A stretch of DNA of 53,077 nucleotides from Anaerolineales bacterium. GTDB taxonomy: Bacteria > Chloroflexota > Anaerolineae > Anaerolineales > Villigracilaceae. The notes beneath the pieces were generated by a model that was not told the DNA's origin, searched no databases, and worked only from the letters and a program-made list of their open reading frames with translations. The DNA is taken from the NCBI GenBank assembly GCA_019187665.1, contig JABARH010000035.1, forward strand, positions 1-53,077, read 5' to 3'. This document shows, one piece after another, positions 32,275 to 41,347 of the stretch (position 1 is its first letter; every line of letters starts with the position of its first letter). A program made the position numbers and the translations under genes.

Positions 32275-33089
32275 GCGCTAATACATTGAATCAGTTTCAA
32301 CTTGTCAATGAAAAAGGCTGGAAGCGAGGCCTGGGTAACTTACTGCAAGGCGAGTGGTCATCATGGTTCAAATCCTCCAGATGGTGGAAACACAGCCTCA
32401 TGTGGTTTTCGATCGTCAACGTGATGATGGGAACCATGGTCTTTGCCTCTGCCGACGCCGCTCGAAAGGGGTTCGAAGGACCGCCTGTCCTGTTTATGTA
32501 CGGCATTTTCGGCGGAATGTTTGTGGCGATTGGGGTGATGATCATTATGCAACGGGTCATGGTTGGGGAAAAGGAACATGGCACAGCCGCCTGGGTACTC
32601 TCCAAACCGGTCACTCGCACAGCGTTTGTCGTATCCCGGCTGGTTGTCAATTCCGCCGCCATCCTGCTTACATCCGTGATCGTGCCAGGAGTGATTTTCT
32701 ACCTAACCCTAGGGTGGTATAGCGCTATTGGGTGGCTTTTTCCCGTAGGGTTTGCCGCTGCGCTCTTGATGTTTGTACTGCATACGTTCTATTGGATCGC
32801 CTTTGTAGTGATGATGGGGACACTGCTTGAATCTACGGGCGGCGTCATCGGCGTATCCATGTTTCTTTTTTCCACATTCTGGTACGGGCCAGCCGTGATC
32901 CCCGGTTTGATCTATATCTCTCCTTTGCTGCTGATATTCAGTCCATCCCCGGATCTGTTTAATTCGCTGCCCGGTTCTTTTATGACCGGTGATCCGGTCT
33001 TCTCCTGGCTGCCGCTAATTTCGACAGTATTGTCGTCCGTTATTTTTATCGCCGTTGCCATCTGGCGTTTCAACCGCCAGGAGTTCTAA
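32271..33089 (+). CDS. ABC-2-type exporter permease
   Basis: This 272-residue membrane protein has about six hydrophobic segments. It starts with a cytosolic region (WSSWFKSSRWWKHS) and carries VGEKEHGTAAWVLSKPVTRTAFVVSRL between segments 2 and 3, the hallmark of ABC-2 permeases. It overlaps the ATPase gene by 4 nt and should form the membrane part of that exporter. Confidence 0.88.
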   Translation: MSANTLNQFQLVNEKGWKRGLGNLLQGEWSSWFKSSRWWKHSLMWFSIVNVMMGTMVFASADAARKGFEGPPVLFMYGIFGGMFVAIGVMIIMQRVMVGEKEHGTAAWVLSKPVTRTAFVVSRLVVNSAAILLTSVIVPGVIFYLTLGWYSAIGWLFPVGFAAALLMFVLHTFYWIAFVVMMGTLLESTGGVIGVSMFLFSTFWYGPAVIPGLIYISPLLLIFSPSPDLFNSLPGSFMTGDPVFSWLPLISTVLSSVIFIAVAIWRFNRQEF

Positions 33090-33130
33090 ACCAACGAACA
33101 GGCGGTCTTTGTCCAAAAAAGGAGATTCAA

Positions 33131-33958
33131 ATGTCAACGCAAGAACTCGCTTCAACAAACAAGGCACAGGAAATTTCCGTTTCGACGACGGATCAATACA
33201 CCCTCTGGCAGATTCTCGGAATCTGGCTTGCTGCTGCCGCGCCGATGGGACTGTTGGGCTGGGTAGTGTTCCCCGCAGTGAGCGCGGGTCTCGCGCCGCT
33301 GGACGCGGGTCTGTTCCGCATAAAATTATTGGCTGTTGGGCTGGTATGGCAATTCGTTCTGGCAATGATCATCCTCTACCGCGAAGAGGGGAACTTCCGT
33401 CCGAGTACGATCAGCCGCCGCTTCTGGCTCAACCACCCAAAGTCTGCGCGAAGCGGAGAGACGAAGAAAGCCTTGTGGTGGTGGCTCATCCCGCTGATCC
33501 TGCTCGTGGCCGCGCTGGAGATGGGTTTGCGATCCACGCTCGTGGATGTGTGGACGGGAATCTTTCCCATCTTCGCCGAGCCTGAGGGTTACGACATGTC
33601 TGCTATGTTTACGCCAGAGTTGCGCGCGCAGATGGTTGGGGATTGGGGTTTGCTTGGATTGTTCTTCGTGCTGGCGCTGTTCAACACGTTCCTCGGCGAG
33701 GAACTTCTATTTCGCGGCGTGTTGCTGCCAAAGATGGAAGGCGTTTTTGGAAAATGGGATTGGGTGGCGAACGGCGTCCTGTTCTCCCTTTATCACCTTC
33801 ATCAACCGTGGGGCATTCTGGCAACGCTTCCGGCGGACCTGGTATTTGCGTTCTCCGGCAAACGCTTTCACAGCAACTGGTTCCCCATCATTTTGCATTC
33901 AGGGCAGAGTGTATTCTTCCTGTTCCTGATTCTGGGACTCGTCCTCGGCCTGGCGTGA
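33131..33958 (+). CDS. CPBP-family intramembrane metalloprotease
   Basis: This 275-residue membrane protein has about six to seven hydrophobic segments and the CPBP motifs: EExxR in FLGEELLFRGVLL, FxxxH in FSLYHLHQPWG and a C-terminal HSGQS. These residues bind the catalytic metal in Rce1-like proteases, used in prenyl-protein processing or bacteriocin self-immunity. AAAAGGAG precedes ATG 33131. It follows the exporter genes on the same strand, which is compatible with immunity or export, but its substrate is unknown. Confidence 0.9.
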   Translation: MSTQELASTNKAQEISVSTTDQYTLWQILGIWLAAAAPMGLLGWVVFPAVSAGLAPLDAGLFRIKLLAVGLVWQFVLAMIILYREEGNFRPSTISRRFWLNHPKSARSGETKKALWWWLIPLILLVAALEMGLRSTLVDVWTGIFPIFAEPEGYDMSAMFTPELRAQMVGDWGLLGLFFVLALFNTFLGEELLFRGVLLPKMEGVFGKWDWVANGVLFSLYHLHQPWGILATLPADLVFAFSGKRFHSNWFPIILHSGQSVFFLFLILGLVLGLA

Positions 33959-33972
33959 CACATAGATTGATT

Positions 33973-34245
33973 ATGCCGCAACTCATCAGTTTGAATTCGC
34001 AGAATAGATACGAGATCAAAGTCTACGGTCAACTGGATGAATCCTGCTTGAACTGGTTCGGGAATGCAAAGGTTCAAGTCGAAACACTGGCGGATAACGA
34101 CCAGGCGACCACGTTCTCCGATTTCGTCATGGATCAGGCTGGCCTGGTCGGTCTCATCCGCCGATTGCACGGACACGGCATCGTGTTGATCTCCGTCATT
34201 GGACGCGGCGACCCCGCTATATCAAAGGAAACACAAAATGACTGA
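33973..34245 (+). CDS. Small hypothetical protein
   Basis: This 90-residue protein (YEIKVYGQLDESCLNWFGNAKVQVE...FSDFVMDQAGLVGLIRRLHGHGIVLISV) resembles a small family common in Chloroflexota with the layout beta-G-x-L-D-x-x-W-...-DQAxLxGLLxRlRdLgLxLLSV. Its function is unknown. It begins 15 nt after the CPBP gene and overlaps the MFS gene start by 8 nt, so it is co-transcribed and possibly translationally coupled. The start is assumed at ATG 33973. Confidence 0.7.
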   Translation: MPQLISLNSQNRYEIKVYGQLDESCLNWFGNAKVQVETLADNDQATTFSDFVMDQAGLVGLIRRLHGHGIVLISVIGRGDPAISKETQND

Positions 34246-35515
34246 CTCTTTTTCGCTCGAACAAAAGACAAACGCTTCACCCGCTCACATTTTGCGGAAT
34301 CGCAACTTTCGTCTGTTATGGATTGGGGAAGGCGTCTCGCTTCTCGGCGACCAGTTTTACCTGATTGCCCTGCCCTGGCTTGTCCTTTCGCTGACGGGGA
34401 ATCCGCTGGCGGTCGGGACGGTGCTGGCGACGGCGGGAATCCCGCGCGCGTTATTCATGCTCGTCGGCGGCGCGTTGACCGATCGCTTCACTCCGCGCCG
34501 ATTGATGATCAATTCCAATGTAGCGCGCATGGCGTTGACCGCTTTACTCGCCATTCTTGTGGCGACGAACCTCATTCAACTGTGGATGCTCTACATCTCC
34601 GCCTTGCTCTTCGGTCTGGCTGACGCGTTCTTCTTCCCCGCGCAAACTTCCATTGTGCCGCGCCTCGTAGATAAGGATCAGTTGCAGGCGGGCAACGCGC
34701 TGATTCAAGGGACGGCACACTTGAGTTTGTTCGTCGGTCCTGTCGCGGCGGGATTGCTCGTCTCGTGGCTGGATGGCGGCGCGACCCATTCCACGTTTGG
34801 GATTGGGCTCGCCATTGCGATTGACTCGCTTTCATTCCTCGCGTCCATCACAGCGTTGAGCCTGATCAAAATCGAAAACGCAGGCGAAAGCGCAGGAAAC
34901 GGTAAGGGCGGAGTCATCGCCTCCATCCGCGATGGACTGCTCTACGTCTGGAATGACGCGACGCTTCGGATGGTCTTCCCCATCACATTGGGACTCAACA
35001 TCCTCATCAATGGTCCCTTCGCGGTCGGCATCCCCGTAATCGCGCGGACGAGATTCCCCGAAGGAGCGGCGGCGTTCGGTTTGATCCTGTCCTTGTTTGG
35101 CGGCGGCGCCTTACTGGGAACGACTCTCGCGGGCGTTCTGCCGAAGCCATCCAAAAAATTGCTTGGCACGGTTGCGTTGAGCGTGATCAGCATGATGGGA
35201 GTTGGGCTGGCGGTGATCGGCATCGCTCCGACGATGTATGTCGCCGCGGCGGCAGGACTGTTGATGGGAATCGCCAACGGTTACGCCAACATCATGCTAA
35301 TCACCTGGCTGCAACAAAAGGTCGCGCCGGAGATGATCGGACGAGTCATGAGCCTGGTCATGTTCGCGGCGGTGGGACTCAATCCCGTTTCGAACGCGCT
35401 GGCTGGCATGTTGATCGGACTCAACATAACAGTTTTACTTGTCTGCGCGGGAAGCCTGATGACTCTCTTTACATTGTCCGCCGCGTTCAGTCCCGCTGTT
35501 CGTTCAGGTATGTAA
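34238..35515 (+). CDS. MFS efflux transporter
   Basis: This 425-residue protein has about twelve hydrophobic segments and opens with ILRNRNFRLLWIGEGVSLLGDQFYLIALPWLVL, the start typical of MFS macrolide-efflux-type carriers. The loop between segments 2 and 3 has GALTDRFTPRRLM, close to the MFS A motif. ATG 34238 with AAAGGA upstream is preferred to an earlier in-frame start. It probably exports a drug or metabolite by proton antiport. Confidence 0.9.
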   Translation: MTDSFSLEQKTNASPAHILRNRNFRLLWIGEGVSLLGDQFYLIALPWLVLSLTGNPLAVGTVLATAGIPRALFMLVGGALTDRFTPRRLMINSNVARMALTALLAILVATNLIQLWMLYISALLFGLADAFFFPAQTSIVPRLVDKDQLQAGNALIQGTAHLSLFVGPVAAGLLVSWLDGGATHSTFGIGLAIAIDSLSFLASITALSLIKIENAGESAGNGKGGVIASIRDGLLYVWNDATLRMVFPITLGLNILINGPFAVGIPVIARTRFPEGAAAFGLILSLFGGGALLGTTLAGVLPKPSKKLLGTVALSVISMMGVGLAVIGIAPTMYVAAAAGLLMGIANGYANIMLITWLQQKVAPEMIGRVMSLVMFAAVGLNPVSNALAGMLIGLNITVLLVCAGSLMTLFTLSAAFSPAVRSGM

Positions 35516-35535
35516 CCAGAAAAGAGGTATGTAAA

Positions 35536-36597
35536 ATGAAAAAAATGTTTGTCAACGAAGAAGTAAAGTTCGCCGTGAATGGCAAAGAACTTAATGGAGT
35601 CCTGACTTGCCCCACCTCGGGCGCTCGCTACCCCGCGATCATCCTGTTGCATGGCTCTGACAGATCGGGCAGGGATGATCCCTATTACACTGCGCATGCC
35701 GAGAATCTCGTCCGCTCCGGGTTTGCCGTGCTGAGATACGATGGACCCGGTTGGGGAGGCGGTTCTTCGGGCGGCTCTGGCTTCGAGACTTTGGAATACA
35801 GGATGGAAGAAGCGCTTGCCGCCGTCAAGTATTTGCAATCTCGTCCCGACATCAAACCCAATGCCGTCGGTTTGTGGGGCGTCAGCCAGGGAGGCTGGAT
35901 CTGCCAGATGGCGGCGGCATCGTATGACGGCGTGGCGTTCATCATCCCCGTTTCGGGACCGGGTGTCACGCCCGCCGAGCAGGAAGTCTATCGGGTCGAA
36001 GCGGAGAGTCGCGCCGCTGGTTTCGACGAAGATGAGATCGCCAAAGCAGTCCTGATAAGGCGCTTGATGGTTGACATGATCCTGCCCGCGCCAATGTATC
36101 GGGAAGTCAACTTGTCCGATTCCCGACGGTTGGGACGCGGACTCTGGAACGAATTCACGGAACTGACCTACAGCGCAAATCCCGTTGACCTCGTTGCCGA
36201 GCATGGAAATGTCATCAAGATTTTGAAAGGCATTGAAGATGAACGCTGGACGAAATTCCTGCACCTGGATGAGGTTCTGCCCATGCTTGAAAGTTTCCCG
36301 CCGCAGGCTTGGGGCATGGTGAAAGAACAAATGCGGGCAGTTATGACTGTCAACCCCGCCGATTTTTTGACGCGGGTTCGTTGTCCCGTGTTGGCGATCT
36401 TCGGTGAGAACGATACATCTGTGCCTGTGGAGAAAAGCGTCGCCCTCTATAAACAATACCTGCGCGAAGCGGGCAACCAGGCGTTTACCATTAAGATCTT
36501 CCCGAAGGCAAGCCACACCCTTCGCGTGGACGGAGAGTTTGCTCAGGGTTATTTCGATCTGATGATGGATTGGCTGGGCAACCTGCCGATTGAATAA
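35536..36597 (+). CDS. Alpha/beta-hydrolase (S9-like esterase/peptidase fold)
   Basis: This 353-residue cytosolic enzyme has the nucleophile elbow GVSQGG, acid FGENDTSVP and catalytic His in PKASHTL, with oxyanion-hole LHGSDRSG near residue 40 and a glycine-rich GGGSSGGSG loop. A helical lid lies between strands 6 and 7 (about residues 155-275). It follows the MFS gene by 20 nt with a usable ribosome site. The substrate cannot be told. Confidence 0.88.
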   Translation: MKKMFVNEEVKFAVNGKELNGVLTCPTSGARYPAIILLHGSDRSGRDDPYYTAHAENLVRSGFAVLRYDGPGWGGGSSGGSGFETLEYRMEEALAAVKYLQSRPDIKPNAVGLWGVSQGGWICQMAAASYDGVAFIIPVSGPGVTPAEQEVYRVEAESRAAGFDEDEIAKAVLIRRLMVDMILPAPMYREVNLSDSRRLGRGLWNEFTELTYSANPVDLVAEHGNVIKILKGIEDERWTKFLHLDEVLPMLESFPPQAWGMVKEQMRAVMTVNPADFLTRVRCPVLAIFGENDTSVPVEKSVALYKQYLREAGNQAFTIKIFPKASHTLRVDGEFAQGYFDLMMDWLGNLPIE

Positions 36598-36605
36598 GAA
36601 TGGCA

Positions 36606-36635
36606 ACGCGTAGTTGGCGCTCTCTAACTACGCGT
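36606..36635. repeat. Inverted repeat related to the CTCT hairpins
   Basis: ACGCGTAGTT and AACTACGCGT pair around GGCGCTCTCT. It lies between two same-strand genes. Confidence 0.65.
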
Positions 36636-36665
36636 AGGTCTTGTTTGTTGAGAAAGGAACATCCC

Positions 36666-37598
36666 ATGAAAACCCTCATCATTGGCACAGGAGTCATCGG
36701 CGTCATCTACGGCTGGGCGTTGAGCGCGGCAGGCGTGGACGTGACTCACTACGTCCGCAAAGGCAGGAGCGGCAAGTTCAAAGACGGCGTCACGCTCGAC
36801 CTGTTGGATGAACGCAAAGGGCATCCCAAGAAGAACATCATCAAGTACGCGCTCAAATGCGTCGAAGACGTTTCGCCTTCAGATGGTTACGAGTTCATCA
36901 TCGTTCCGACCAACTCCTATCAAACGGAAGAAGTCGTGAAGGCGCTCGCGCCCGTTTCAGGCAATGCCATCTTCTTTATTTTCGCCGCAAACTGGGAAGG
37001 CGCCGACTTCATTGACCGTCTCCTGCCGCGCGAACGCTACGTGATGGGCTATCCCGACGGCGGCGGCACGGTTCGAGATGGCGCATATTGGACGAATCTC
37101 GGCGGCGAAGTCCACCTGGGCGAAGTGGACGGGAAACCGACAGATAAACTCGAAAAGGTGAAGTCACTCTTTGCGCGGGCAGATATCCAGCCCGATGTGC
37201 AGGACAACATCCTGCACTGGCTCTGGCTTCATAACGCGATGAGCATCGGCATTTGGGCGGGCTTCGCCAAATATCGCGACGTGAAGACCTTCCTCAAGGA
37301 CAAAGAACTGCTCCGCGAGTGTTACGCCTCCACGAAGGAACTGCTCGAATTGTGCAAGCGGCGCGGCGTTGACCTCAAGAAGTATCCAGAAATCGGCGCG
37401 TTCAATCTGCCGACCTGGTTGTTCATTCCGCTGTTCCGCTGGCTGTACACCTATAACCAAAGTATGCAGCGTTTCACCGCCCACGCCGCCGACAGTTTGC
37501 AGGAAGCGCGCGAGAACTACAACAACATCATGAAGACCGCAGATGAACTGTCCTTCGACATGCCGCATACCAAAGCCGTCGGTGTGTATTTGAAGTAG
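36666..37598 (+). CDS. Ketopantoate reductase-like NAD(P)-binding oxidoreductase
   Basis: This 310-residue protein has an N-terminal Rossmann motif TLIIGTGVIGVIYGWAL and a following YVRKGR that would bind the NADPH phosphate, as in PanE/ApbA. The C-terminal half is helical. Conserved PanE catalytic residues are not obvious, so it may reduce a different substrate. I use ATG 36666, with AAAGGA upstream, rather than an earlier start whose leader is arginine-rich and derived from repeat sequence. Confidence 0.75.
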   Translation: MKTLIIGTGVIGVIYGWALSAAGVDVTHYVRKGRSGKFKDGVTLDLLDERKGHPKKNIIKYALKCVEDVSPSDGYEFIIVPTNSYQTEEVVKALAPVSGNAIFFIFAANWEGADFIDRLLPRERYVMGYPDGGGTVRDGAYWTNLGGEVHLGEVDGKPTDKLEKVKSLFARADIQPDVQDNILHWLWLHNAMSIGIWAGFAKYRDVKTFLKDKELLRECYASTKELLELCKRRGVDLKKYPEIGAFNLPTWLFIPLFRWLYTYNQSMQRFTAHAADSLQEARENYNNIMKTADELSFDMPHTKAVGVYLK

Positions 37599-37616
37599 CG
37601 CCATGGAACTTCGCTA

Positions 37617-37961
37617 ATGGACGCGATGCAAGCCTTGACTCACGCGCGCTTCGAACAATGGATGGAAACGTATGGCCGTGCCAGCGCCGAGAGTCTTGTT
37701 CGCCTGCGCATCGCGGGAGGCTCCATCTGGAACGGGGATGAAAACCCGCGTTTGATCCTGGTCGAGGTCGGCGAGTACTGGCTGGACTCCGCCCGCTTCC
37801 GCATTGACGTGGACGAGTTCAACTCCGCGCTGGCGCAGGCGCACGCCGCCACCAGCATTTCCCGCCTCTTCTCCGACCTCAGCCTGCTTCTGCAAAAGGA
37901 AATGAATACCAGGCCCCTGCCAGCGACGGCCGCGTTATATCAAAGTTTAATGAGTAACTGA
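37617..37961 (+). pseudogene. Truncated duplicate of the SARP regulator 3' end
   Basis: From about 37737 the sequence matches the SARP gene end: NPRLILVEVGEYWLDSARFR, then DEFNSALAQA. An internal deletion of ~80 codons follows, then RLFSDLSLLLQKEMNTRPLP to the stop, with only a few base differences from 27538-28029. The first ~40 codons (ALTHARFEQWMETYGRA) come from something else, perhaps an NTF2-like gene. This chimeric fragment cannot be a working regulator. It and the parent gene bracket a ~9.6-kb segment. Confidence 0.85.
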
Positions 37962-38011
37962 TGTTACGCAAGGTCAGCGCCACAACCTTCAATCTGCCCC
38001 GCTGGGCGCAA

Positions 38012-38123
38012 GAGAGTGTTTCTTAAATCATGTTTTCATTCTTTTCGGACACGGGTTTTTCCTGCGATTTTTCCGTGAAATCCGCGCGATCCGTGTCCAA
38101 GATGAGAATTTCAAAACACTCTC
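38012..38123. repeat. Inverted-repeat element, 112 bp
   Basis: Ends GAGAGTGTTT and AAACACTCTC are perfect inverted copies. Inside, GGACACGGG and CCGTGTCC pair again, and a CGTGAAATCCGCGCGATCC stretch resembles the repeat at 6407-6473. Small, non-coding and MITE-like, it lies 20 bp from the yifB-like gene stop. Confidence 0.7.
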
Positions 38124-38142
38124 TAATGCAAGAAACGTAATT

Positions 38143-39669
38143 TCAGATTTGCATCAACTTCGGCCGATACTGCAACGCCTCCGCCAGATGTGTGGATTGG
38201 ATCTCTTCGCTCCCCGCCAGGTCCGCGATGGTGCGCGCCAGTTTGAGGATGCGGTGATACGCCCGCGCCGATAGATTCATCTGGCTCATCGCCGCCCGCA
38301 TCAGGCTTTGACCTTCATCCTGCAACGCGCAAAACTGACGTATCTCCCCCACGCGCATATCGGCGTTGCAAATGATTTCCGAGTTGCTGTTTGAAAATCG
38401 TTTCTGTTGAATATCTCTGGCGGCTTGCACACGCGCGCAGACCGCTTCGCTTGACTCACCCAAACGATCTCCGCTCAACTTTTCATAGTCCACGCGCGGG
38501 ACTTCGATGTGAATGTCAATCCGATCGAGCATGGGACCGGAAATCCGTTTTTGATACTTCGTCACGACCACCGGCGCGCAGGTGCAGGGTTTTTGCGAGT
38601 CGCCGTAGTAGCCGCACGGACAGGGATTCATCGCCGCGATCAATTGAAAGTTCGCGGAAAAAGTCAACGAACCTTTGGCGCGGCTGATGGTGACGACTTT
38701 ATCCTCCATCGGCTGGCGCATCACCTCGAGCACGCGCGAACCGAATTCGGGAAACTCATCCAGGAACAACACGCCGCGATGCGCCAGCGAGATCTCGCCC
38801 GGCTTGGGGATATTTCCCCCGCCCACGAGTCCCGCGTGACTGATGGTGTGATGCGGCGAGCGGAACGGTCTTTGCCGGATGAGCGGCGTTCCGGCCGGGA
38901 GTTGGTCGGCCACCGAATAGATCTTCGTCACTTCGAGCGATTCGTCTATGCTCATGCCGGGCAAAATGCCGGGCAGGGCGCGCGCCAAAAGAGTCTTGCC
39001 CGCGCCCGGACTGCCCACCATCAATACGTTGTGCCCCCCGGCCGCGGCCACCTCCAACGCGCGCTTAACGTGCTCCTGTCCTTTGACCTCTGCGAAATCG
39101 GTTGGGGGAAACAAGGGGGGCGGTTCTTCGCCGGAGGGCCGATAGGGCTCAATGCGGCGAAACCCGGCCAGGTGTCCGTACAGAGCCGAAAGTGTGTTGA
39201 CGGGAAAAACTTCCAGTCCGGGAATCAGCGCGGCCTCGGGCGCATCCTGTTCGGAGACGAAGATGCGCTTGAATCCTTTTTCGCGCGCGGTGGCGGCCAT
39301 GGGTAACACGCCGCGCGCATGGCGGACAATTCCATCCAGCGAGAGTTCGCCGATCACCAGCGCGTCTTTGATACCGTCAGGGTTGAGGTTGCCCTGCATC
39401 ATTACAATGCCGAGCGCGATCGGCAGGTCGTAGGCCGGGCCTTCCTTGCGGACGGAGGCGGGCGCCAGGTTGACGACGACGCGCTCACGCGGATAGGGCA
39501 GCCCCGCGTTGCGGATCGCAGTCTGGACGCGGGCCGCGCTTTCCTTCACGGCCGCGTCGGGCAGGCCGACGATGTCCATGCCGGGCCAGCCTTGTGTGAT
39601 GTCCGTCTCGACCTCGACGATGACGCCTTCGAGTCCCACCACCGCGCAGGAGTAGATGCGTGCGAGCAT
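38143..39669 (-). CDS. YifB/ComM-family AAA+ ATPase (magnesium-chelatase-like)
   Basis: This 508-residue protein has an N-terminal Lon-protease-like fold domain (residues 1-170; GMDIVGLPDAAVKESAARV), a Mg-chelatase-type AAA+ core with Walker A (VGSPGAGKTLLARALPG) and Walker B (HRGVLFLDEFPEF), a four-cysteine motif (CPCGYYGDSQKPCTC) and a C-terminal helical domain. ComM proteins are hexameric helicases that aid branch migration during natural transformation. The start is ATG 39667-39669; a minus-strand TACAAT ends 6 nt upstream, so the mRNA is probably leaderless. Confidence 0.93.
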   Translation of the reverse strand: MLARIYSCAVVGLEGVIVEVETDITQGWPGMDIVGLPDAAVKESAARVQTAIRNAGLPYPRERVVVNLAPASVRKEGPAYDLPIALGIVMMQGNLNPDGIKDALVIGELSLDGIVRHARGVLPMAATAREKGFKRIFVSEQDAPEAALIPGLEVFPVNTLSALYGHLAGFRRIEPYRPSGEEPPPLFPPTDFAEVKGQEHVKRALEVAAAGGHNVLMVGSPGAGKTLLARALPGILPGMSIDESLEVTKIYSVADQLPAGTPLIRQRPFRSPHHTISHAGLVGGGNIPKPGEISLAHRGVLFLDEFPEFGSRVLEVMRQPMEDKVVTISRAKGSLTFSANFQLIAAMNPCPCGYYGDSQKPCTCAPVVVTKYQKRISGPMLDRIDIHIEVPRVDYEKLSGDRLGESSEAVCARVQAARDIQQKRFSNSNSEIICNADMRVGEIRQFCALQDEGQSLMRAAMSQMNLSARAYHRILKLARTIADLAGSEEIQSTHLAEALQYRPKLMQI

Positions 39670-39684
39670 GGGGGTATTGTACAT

Positions 39685-39997
39685 GATGTTGCGAAAAAAA
39701 ATGGCAGTGTCTTTTTACATCCATGCCGCTCCCGCCTTCTTCCTTAAAAATATGGCTCTACCGTTTTTAACGGGAAACCATGTTTCAAACACAAAGACTT
39801 GTACTGAGCCTGTCGAAGTGACACGACAGTCACAAAGGAAAAACACAAGGGATCCAGGGTCTTTTCCCCTCTTCGTGTCCTTCGTGGTGAGGCTCTTTCC
39901 CGTTGATTACGGGAGACCCAAATTTTTTTCTCTTCCGTACCTGAGTCATCTTGCATCTCGAAAAATTTGGTCCATCCCCGCCTGGCCGGCTCCGGTT
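39685..39997. other. 313-bp gap with repeat fragments and a hairpin
   Basis: The gap holds a REP-like fragment (ACTGAGCCTGTCGAAGTGAC, about 39808), a CACAAAGG...CCTTCGTGGTGA inverted stretch (about 39834-39892) and a hairpin CCAAATTTTT/AAAAATTTGG (39918-39970) that may terminate the gene at 39998-40489. I see no gene. Confidence 0.6.
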
Positions 39998-40489
39998 TTA
40001 TTTTTGCGCGGTATCCCTCATCGCCGGGATTTGTGCGCGGCGCGCCTGTTCCTCTTCCACCAATTGGATTCCGTTTTGCACCTGATGGGCGAGTTTGCCG
40101 AGTTCATCCTGCAATCGTTGCAGTGTAGTGACGACGTATTCGTCGGCATCGTGACGGATATTTTCCGCGTCGCCGCGCGCCTGGCTGAGGATCTGGTCGG
40201 CGCGTCGCTGGGCTTCCTGCACCACCAGATCGCGGTGGACCAATTCCTCGGCTTTGCCGCGCGCGATCTCAACCGTGCGGTTGGCTTCCTCCTGCGCCTG
40301 CGCCATGACGCGGTCGCGCTGGGCGAGGAGTTGCTGTGCCTTCTTGACCTCTTCGGGAATCGCAATGCGCATCTGGTCAATGATGTCCAGCATTTTATCT
40401 TCGTCCACCATCACGTTACGCGTGAGCGGAACGGCGCGGCTGTCGTTGAAGAGTTCTTCGAGGCGGTCAATCAGGTGAAGGATGTCCAT
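39998..40489 (-). CDS. Coiled-coil protein (DivIVA/AtpF-like)
   Basis: This 163-residue protein has a short N-terminal domain (MDILHLIDRLEELFND...MLDIIDQMRIAIPEE) then a long heptad-rich charged helix (about residues 50-150; VMAQAQEEANRTVEIARGKAEELV). It resembles small proteins annotated as DivIVA-like or ATPase-B-like next to coaD in Anaerolineae. A scaffold role at the membrane or septum is possible but not shown. GGAGG lies 6 nt before ATG 40487-40489. The 8-bp array lies about 95 bp upstream. Confidence 0.8.
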   Translation of the reverse strand: MDILHLIDRLEELFNDSRAVPLTRNVMVDEDKMLDIIDQMRIAIPEEVKKAQQLLAQRDRVMAQAQEEANRTVEIARGKAEELVHRDLVVQEAQRRADQILSQARGDAENIRHDADEYVVTTLQRLQDELGKLAHQVQNGIQLVEEEQARRAQIPAMRDTAQK

Positions 40490-40584
40490 AAAATGCCTCC
40501 GTGGAACGGATGCCGTTATTCTATCGCATTTTTATGAGTACACAAGTACACAGGTAGGCACATAAGTAGATAACTCAAGCATAG

Positions 40585-40768
40585 GTATACGTGTTTACGT
40601 GTCTACGTGTGTACGTGTCTACGTGTCTACGTGTGTACGTGTGTACGTGTCTACGTGTCTACGTGTCTACGTGTCTACGTGTCTACGTGCGTACGTGTCT
40701 ACGTGTCTACGTGTTTACGTGTCTACGTGTCTACGTGTGTACGTGTCTACGTGTCTACGTGTGTACCT
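40585..40768. repeat. 8-bp tandem array, units GT[C/G]TACGT
   Basis: Twenty-three contiguous 8-bp units, mostly GTCTACGT or GTGTACGT, with rare GTTTACGT, GCGTACGT and GTATACGT. It ends 7 nt before the coaD stop codon (40775-40777), on the gene's 3' side. It is in step with the arrays at 175-310 and 3026-3153. Confidence 0.95.
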
Positions 40769-40774
40769 ATTTAC

Positions 40775-41290
40775 TCAGTCCCTCAGCGCGTTCGGCGGCG
40801 AGGGATGATCCCCATCGCCGATCTTGCGTTTCATCGCCTCGCGGACGAAGGGCGGCACCATCGAAGAGACATCACCGTCCAGCATGGCGATCTCTTTGAC
40901 CGTGCTGGAGGAGAGGAAGGTGTGCTGCTCGGCTGTGATCAGCGCGACCGTTTCGATGTCGGGGGTGAGGCGTTGATTCGCCAGCGCCATGCGGAACTCG
41001 AATTCGAAGTCTGAGAAGACGCGCAGTCCGCGCACGATGACATGCGCGCCGATACTGCGCGCGTATTCCACCGTCAGCCCGGAGTAGCCCGTGACAGAGA
41101 CCTTGGGATTGTCGGCAAACGCCTGCGTGACGAGAGAGATGCGCTCTTCGGGGGAAAACAATAAATTCTTAAGCGGTTTGTCGTAGACCGCCATGAGGAC
41201 TTCATCGAAGAGACGCGAGGCGCGGCGGGCGATGTCCATGTGGCCGTAGTGGATGGGGTCGAAGGTGCCGGGGAAGATTGCTTTGACCAT
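40775..41290 (-). CDS. coaD: Phosphopantetheine adenylyltransferase
   Basis: This 171-residue enzyme performs the fourth step of coenzyme A synthesis, joining 4'-phosphopantetheine and ATP to dephospho-CoA. The nucleotidyltransferase motif GTFDPIHYGHMDIARRA is at the N-terminus, IVRGLRVFSDFEFEFRMA in the middle and FLSSSTVKEIA near the end. Length is usual with a ~10-residue tail. It lies between a coiled-coil protein gene and the four-helix-bundle gene, with repeats at both ends. Confidence 0.96.
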   Translation of the reverse strand: MVKAIFPGTFDPIHYGHMDIARRASRLFDEVLMAVYDKPLKNLLFSPEERISLVTQAFADNPKVSVTGYSGLTVEYARSIGAHVIVRGLRVFSDFEFEFRMALANQRLTPDIETVALITAEQHTFLSSSTVKEIAMLDGDVSSMVPPFVREAMKRKIGDGDHPSPPNALRD

Positions 41291-41299
41291 GTTAGTTCC

Positions 41300-41347
41300 G
41301 TAGTTTGGTAGTTTGGTAGTTTGGTAGTTTAGATAGTTATGTAGTTT
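41300..41347. repeat. 8-bp array, units GTAGTTTG, 3' of the four-helix-bundle gene
   Basis: Six in-phase units: GTAGTTTG three times, then GTAGTTTA, GATAGTTA and TGTAGTTT. The stop codon of the minus-strand gene (41337-41339) is supplied by the array. The same motifs occur inverted on the other side of the gene (41773-41830). Confidence 0.85.
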
